Shown: positions 60,417 through 64,000 of the stretch, in pieces
Layout of the letters: each line of letters starts with the position of its first letter
How positions within the stretch are numbered: the first letter of the stretch is position 1
Assembly: GCF_000373985.1 (NCBI RefSeq)
Contig: NZ_KB892901.1
Location: forward strand, 62,674-126,673
Source of the DNA: Desulfobacter curvatus DSM 3379
Lineage (GTDB): Bacteria; Desulfobacterota; Desulfobacteria; Desulfobacterales; Desulfobacteraceae
Length of the DNA stretch: 64,000 bases
Direction: 5' to 3'
The notes under the pieces: generated by a model
The model's database searches: none
Seen by the model: only the letters and a program-made list of their open reading frames with translations
What the model was told of the DNA's origin: nothing
Position numbers and translations under genes: made by a program

Positions 60417-63400
60417 TTAATCCTGATCCAGCACCTCCCGAATCTTGATTGCCAGATCCTGCTTCGAGAACGGTTTCTGTATGAAGTTCACGCCTTCATC
60501 CAAAATACCGTGGTGGGCAATGACGTTGGCGGTGTAGCCGGACATGAACAGGCGTTTGAGATTGGGGTGTAAGGACAGGATTTTTTTTGCCAGGTCCCGC
60601 CCGTTCATCTCGGGCATAACCACGTCAGTCATGAGTAGGTGAATTTTGTCAGTGTGTTCACGGGCAATCGAGACCGCTTCTCCCGGCGTGCTGGCCGCAA
60701 GAATTTTGTAACCGCTTCGTTCCAGCATCATGCGGGTCATTCGTAGGATGGAAGGTTCATCCTCCACCAACAAAATGGTTTCATTTCCGTCCATGTCTAT
60801 TTTGTCTGCTGTTTTTTTCTCCGGCGTTTTAGTGTCAGCCCGATACTGGGGCAGATAAATTCGGAAGGTGGTACCCTGGTCCGGCTCGCTGTAAACGTTT
60901 ATGAAACCTTCATTTTGTTTAACGATGCCGTACACCGTGGCCAGACCCAAACCAGTTCCTTTGCCCACTCCCTTTGTAGTATAGAAAGGTTCAAACATAT
61001 TTTTCATGGTGTCTTTGTCCATGCCGCAACCATCATCGCTGACCGCCAGCAGGACAAAGTCACCAGTGTTAAAGCCCTGATGTGTCTCACAATAGGCGGA
61101 ATCAAAGGTTGTGTTGCCAGTTTCTATAGTGATCTTTCCTACGTCCGCAATGGCATCGCGCGCGTTGACGCATAGATTGGCCAGAATCTGATCGATTTGT
61201 GACGGGTCCATCCTGACTTGCCGGATATTTGCGCCGGGTCTCCACACCAAGTCGATATCCTCGCCGATCAGGCGCCGAAGCATCCTGAACATGCTCTCGA
61301 TGGTATCGTTGAGATTAAGGACCTTGGGTGCGATGGTCTGTTTCCTGGAAAAGGCCAGGAGTTGCCGGGTGATGTCAGCAGATCGCTTGGCCGCAGATAA
61401 AATCTCTCCAAGATTTCCGTGCACCGGATCGTCCGGGGCTATGTCCTCAATTGCCATTTCCGTATTGCCGAGGATTATGTTGAGCATATTGTTAAAGTCG
61501 TGAGCTACTCCTCCGGCCAGACGGCCTACCGATTCCATCTTATGGGCCTGGAGAAGTTGAGATTCCATTTTTTTTAGATCAGTGATATCTGTGGCGATCT
61601 GCATCCGGACTACGCGGCCGTCCGTCCATTCAATAGCCCGATCGTAATTGATATAATACCTTCCGGTGACAGGGTTCTTATCATCCCAGACACGGACTCC
61701 AGTAGGATTACCATCTTCGTCAACAAGCTGCTTATTTGTACAACATTCGCATGGTTCTGAGTTGTTCCTGAAGGCACTGTAGCAAATATCACCGGTTTTA
61801 TCCCCGCCGAAATCGTTTATCATCCTTTTGTTCATGAATAGGATTTCAGAGGTGTCCATATCTGCCACATAAACGGTTGCGTCAATACTTTCCAGAATGG
61901 TCAGAATTTTTTCGTGGGCATGGTTCAACTCTTTTTCAGCCTGTTTTCGATCGGTTATGTCCAGGGAGGTAAAAGTGACCCCTTTTGACTGGTCCTGTAG
62001 GTCCACAGGTGTAGAACTGAGAAGGACATCCATGATGGTGCCATCTTTTTTCCGCCAACGGGTTTCCACAGTTCCTGTGCCATGGTCAGCTATCTGGGCA
62101 TATTTTTCTTGACCCACGAATTCAAAGTCTTTATCGCTGGGATAAAGCTTCCGGGCACTTTGGCCAATCAGTTCGCTTTCACTATATCCGGTCATTTCAC
62201 ACAGGCGGTCGTTGACTTTGTTCAGCACCCGGTTGACAACCGAACCAATGCCGACGGGAGCACTCCTGAAAATACTGCTGATCTGGTTTTCATTTTCCCG
62301 CAGAGCCTCCATGGCCTGGGTACTCTCAACCATTGAACCGATAAGTTTGGCTGTGGTTTTGAGGCGTTTTTTGGCCATTTCAATAATATAAGGTGGACGG
62401 GAATCATATGTCTTGGCTCCACGGAAAAGATCATCGTATTTGAGATGGTAGAGATCAGCCAGTATATTGAGTTTCTGAGGATCTTTCGGCGGATCTCCGT
62501 ATCCGAAGTTGATCGATCCAATTACATTTTTTCCAGCAAAAATGGGCACGGCGTACAATCGAATGCCACCATTGCAAGCGATGTCCACCGGCTCACGCTT
62601 TTCAATGGCCTTTTGGGAACAGTCCGTCCAACAAGATTCATGGCACAGCCAGCGGCCGGATTTAAGTGCTTTAACATTATCACCGGTGTCACAAAGTTTA
62701 CGCGAAGCTCTGTCCATCATTTGGCACCAGCCCGAAGCAAAAATACCAAAGGCATAGTCGCCGTTAAGCTCGTAGATCGCGGAAGAAGTCCCTATCAACT
62801 CCAGGTAGTCATCGGCAAAACCCTTCAGTCGTTCACGCCCTATGGATTTCAGGATAATGCCATCACGATTCAATTCGGTCAGATCGTCATATCCCGAATT
62901 GTATTTTTCTATTTTTGACCCGAATTCAGAAAAAGGCTTTCTGGACAGCATCCATTCAATTCGTTTCAATTTATCTTCGGCTTGTTTTTGTGCCGTGATA
63001 TCATGAAAAATGCAATGGGTCTGCTGAAAGTTACCTATTTTATCCCTGCTTATCTTTCCGGTAAAAGAAACCAGAATTAGATCTCCGTTTTTTTTGACCA
63101 TTTCAAACTCAACGCCCAGAACTTCTCCGATTGACTTAAACCGGGGAAAATTCTCTTTGAAATGATCCCGCCAATCAGGGTGCAGGAAATCTGAAAAAGA
63201 TTTGCCAATCACATCTTCGTTTGTATATCCGAGAGTATCCAGCCAAGTTTGGTTGACAACAATAAAATGGCCATTTTCATCAAGTGATTGGTAACCCAAT
63301 GGCGCTTTTTCATATAATCGTCTAAACAAACTTTCTTTTTCCTGTAACGCTTCTCTGAAATGTTTGTTCTCCGACTCAATGTTTTCTAATTCCTGACTCC

Positions 63401-63437
63401 GTTTTTCTAATTCTTTATATGTGGGTTTTTCTATCAT
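60417..63437 (-). CDS. PAS/PocR hybrid sensor histidine kinase
   Basis: This is a cytoplasmic sensor kinase of 1006 aa, without transmembrane segments. Domain order is PAS (about 45-155), PocR-type sensory domain (about 165-340, with CHESCWTDC, GSINFGYGDPPKDPQKL), PAS (about 375-500), PAS (about 505-620), HisKA with the phospho-His in GGVAHDFNNMLN (about 640), HATPase with DDGCGMDKDTM and GTGLGLATVYGIV, then a receiver domain with phospho-Asp in LMTDVVMPEMNG (about 935). PocR domains may bind small hydrocarbon-type ligands. No response regulator gene is adjacent. Confidence 0.93.
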   Translation of the reverse strand: MIEKPTYKELEKRSQELENIESENKHFREALQEKESLFRRLYEKAPLGYQSLDENGHFIVVNQTWLDTLGYTNEDVIGKSFSDFLHPDWRDHFKENFPRFKSIGEVLGVEFEMVKKNGDLILVSFTGKISRDKIGNFQQTHCIFHDITAQKQAEDKLKRIEWMLSRKPFSEFGSKIEKYNSGYDDLTELNRDGIILKSIGRERLKGFADDYLELIGTSSAIYELNGDYAFGIFASGWCQMMDRASRKLCDTGDNVKALKSGRWLCHESCWTDCSQKAIEKREPVDIACNGGIRLYAVPIFAGKNVIGSINFGYGDPPKDPQKLNILADLYHLKYDDLFRGAKTYDSRPPYIIEMAKKRLKTTAKLIGSMVESTQAMEALRENENQISSIFRSAPVGIGSVVNRVLNKVNDRLCEMTGYSESELIGQSARKLYPSDKDFEFVGQEKYAQIADHGTGTVETRWRKKDGTIMDVLLSSTPVDLQDQSKGVTFTSLDITDRKQAEKELNHAHEKILTILESIDATVYVADMDTSEILFMNKRMINDFGGDKTGDICYSAFRNNSEPCECCTNKQLVDEDGNPTGVRVWDDKNPVTGRYYINYDRAIEWTDGRVVRMQIATDITDLKKMESQLLQAHKMESVGRLAGGVAHDFNNMLNIILGNTEMAIEDIAPDDPVHGNLGEILSAAKRSADITRQLLAFSRKQTIAPKVLNLNDTIESMFRMLRRLIGEDIDLVWRPGANIRQVRMDPSQIDQILANLCVNARDAIADVGKITIETGNTTFDSAYCETHQGFNTGDFVLLAVSDDGCGMDKDTMKNMFEPFYTTKGVGKGTGLGLATVYGIVKQNEGFINVYSEPDQGTTFRIYLPQYRADTKTPEKKTADKIDMDGNETILLVEDEPSILRMTRMMLERSGYKILAASTPGEAVSIAREHTDKIHLLMTDVVMPEMNGRDLAKKILSLHPNLKRLFMSGYTANVIAHHGILDEGVNFIQKPFSKQDLAIKIREVLDQD

Positions 63438-63740
63438 GACTCGGACCTAAGTGACGGCTGTGGAAAGCTTCACCAGCCTAAACAATCATAAAGAGTTTTA
63501 AAGCTCAAGCATCCTTGCATAATGGGCAGGTCTACCAACGCTAAACCATTTGCTTGTTATCATTAAACGTGTATGAAATTTATGTAACACAAATCGACAT
63601 CATTAAGCAATCATTCCAAGCAAATGAAGTAATTCAAAACCCCGGACTAATGGTATAAAGGCTTTCCAACCCTGCTCCCCAAATACGCGAGACTACCGGG
63701 AGTAATGTTATCTCTTGGCCCATTTAAACCATGTTGGATT
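63438..63740. other. Intergenic region upstream of the hybrid kinase
   Basis: These 303 bases contain the second copy of the CAAATGAAG...CCCCGGACTA direct repeat at 63620-63649 and otherwise nothing recognisable. The kinase promoter should be here. Confidence 0.4.
63620..63649 (+). repeat. Direct repeat, copy 2 (first at 54664-54691)
   Basis: CAAATGAAG, three bases, TTCAAAACCCCGGACTA is found here, same orientation as the first copy, with one extra A. It lies between the hybrid kinase and the partial gene at the right edge. Confidence 0.6.
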
Positions 63741-64000
63741 TCAATTCTTTCTCTCTCTTCTTTTTTGATTTTCGTTCCAGGTATCCCAATCATATGTGAA
63801 CTGATGAACTTCGGGCAATGGATATCCGAATATAACACCCCATAAATCTGCCGGGATCTCATATTCATATTTTTGTATGAACTGGATTATTTTTGGAAAC
63901 CTTGAAATGAACACATAAGCGTTACGCACACCTCGGTCTGGCAGACTCCAAAGATCAAATCCTTTTTTGGTTCTTATGGTAAACGCATATGGATACCCTG
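63741..64000 (-). CDS. Unknown protein, C-terminal part (5' end outside window)
   Basis: A minus-strand frame is open from the right edge and stops at 63741, giving 86 C-terminal residues. They contain KGFDLWSLPDRGVRNAYVFI, the helix IIQFIQKYEYEIPADLWGVI and a very charged tail (NENQKRRERKN). An internal GTG is not taken as the start because the frame continues beyond the window. No family is recognised. Confidence 0.55.
   Translation of the reverse strand, partial: GYPYAFTIRTKKGFDLWSLPDRGVRNAYVFISRFPKIIQFIQKYEYEIPADLWGVIFGYPLPEVHQFTYDWDTWNENQKRRERKN

Overview
The window looks like a chromosome segment of a sulfate-reducing deltaproteobacterium (Desulfobacterota, most like the Desulfobacteraceae). 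The main evidence is a complete aprBA plus qmoABC sulfate-respiration locus, supported by a TRAP C4-dicarboxylate-type transporter, a small triheme cytochrome c, selC (tRNA-Sec) and a PocR/PAS hybrid histidine kinase. The genus cannot be fixed from the sequence alone.

Layout. 1-3000: the 3' end of pta, meeting a convergent LysR regulator, then a minus-strand pair (an atypical SDR and a YkgJ-type cysteine-cluster protein). 3400-11050: aprB-aprA with a strong hairpin terminator, then qmoA-qmoB-qmoC with its own terminator. APS is reduced in the cytoplasm by AprBA, and QmoABC links that reaction to membrane quinones. sat is not next to the cluster. 11250-18600: an OmpA-like lipoprotein, alaA, a chemoreceptor with three CZB-like zinc-binding repeats, a radical SAM protein, tRNA-Glu, tRNA-Phe and amtB with a candidate sigma-54 promoter. 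18900-24560: a minus-strand SOS mutagenesis operon lexA - DUF72 - imuB - dnaE2 with no imuA. 24700-31200: a SYLF protein, a triheme cytochrome, TRAP transporter dctP/dctQ/dctM, a ModF-like double ABC ATPase and a HAD phosphatase.

From selC (31296-31393) rightwards the DNA becomes more AT-rich and looks like an integrated element. A tyrosine integrase and an excisionase-like HTH protein sit at the 3' end of selC. A long minus-strand operon follows: ERF single-strand annealing protein, Cas4/AddB-like Fe-S PD-(D/E)XK nuclease, CobS-like AAA ATPase, DUF3150-type protein, a VWA protein carrying an HExxH motif, and several small proteins. This resembles the recombination/CobS/DUF3150/VWA block of SXT/R391-type ICEs. 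Four of its genes are preceded by a strong hairpin placed just ahead of the ribosome-binding site.

42800-54295 holds a tightly coupled six-gene defence operon on the minus strand: hsdM - hsdS - gajA-like OLD nuclease - gajB-like UvrD helicase - hsdR - YgjP/DUF45 metalloprotease. A two-gene Gabija-type system is therefore nested inside a type I restriction-modification operon, every junction being an overlap or a gap of a few bases. An NYN/LOTUS-type nuclease lies beside it. 54300-60200 carries small, partly degenerate cargo: a Com-like zinc ribbon, membrane proteins with split CxxC pairs, an XRE regulator and a coiled-coil protein. The window ends with the hybrid kinase and the 3' end of an unknown gene. 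No second copy of the selC 3' end was found, so the right border of the element is not established.
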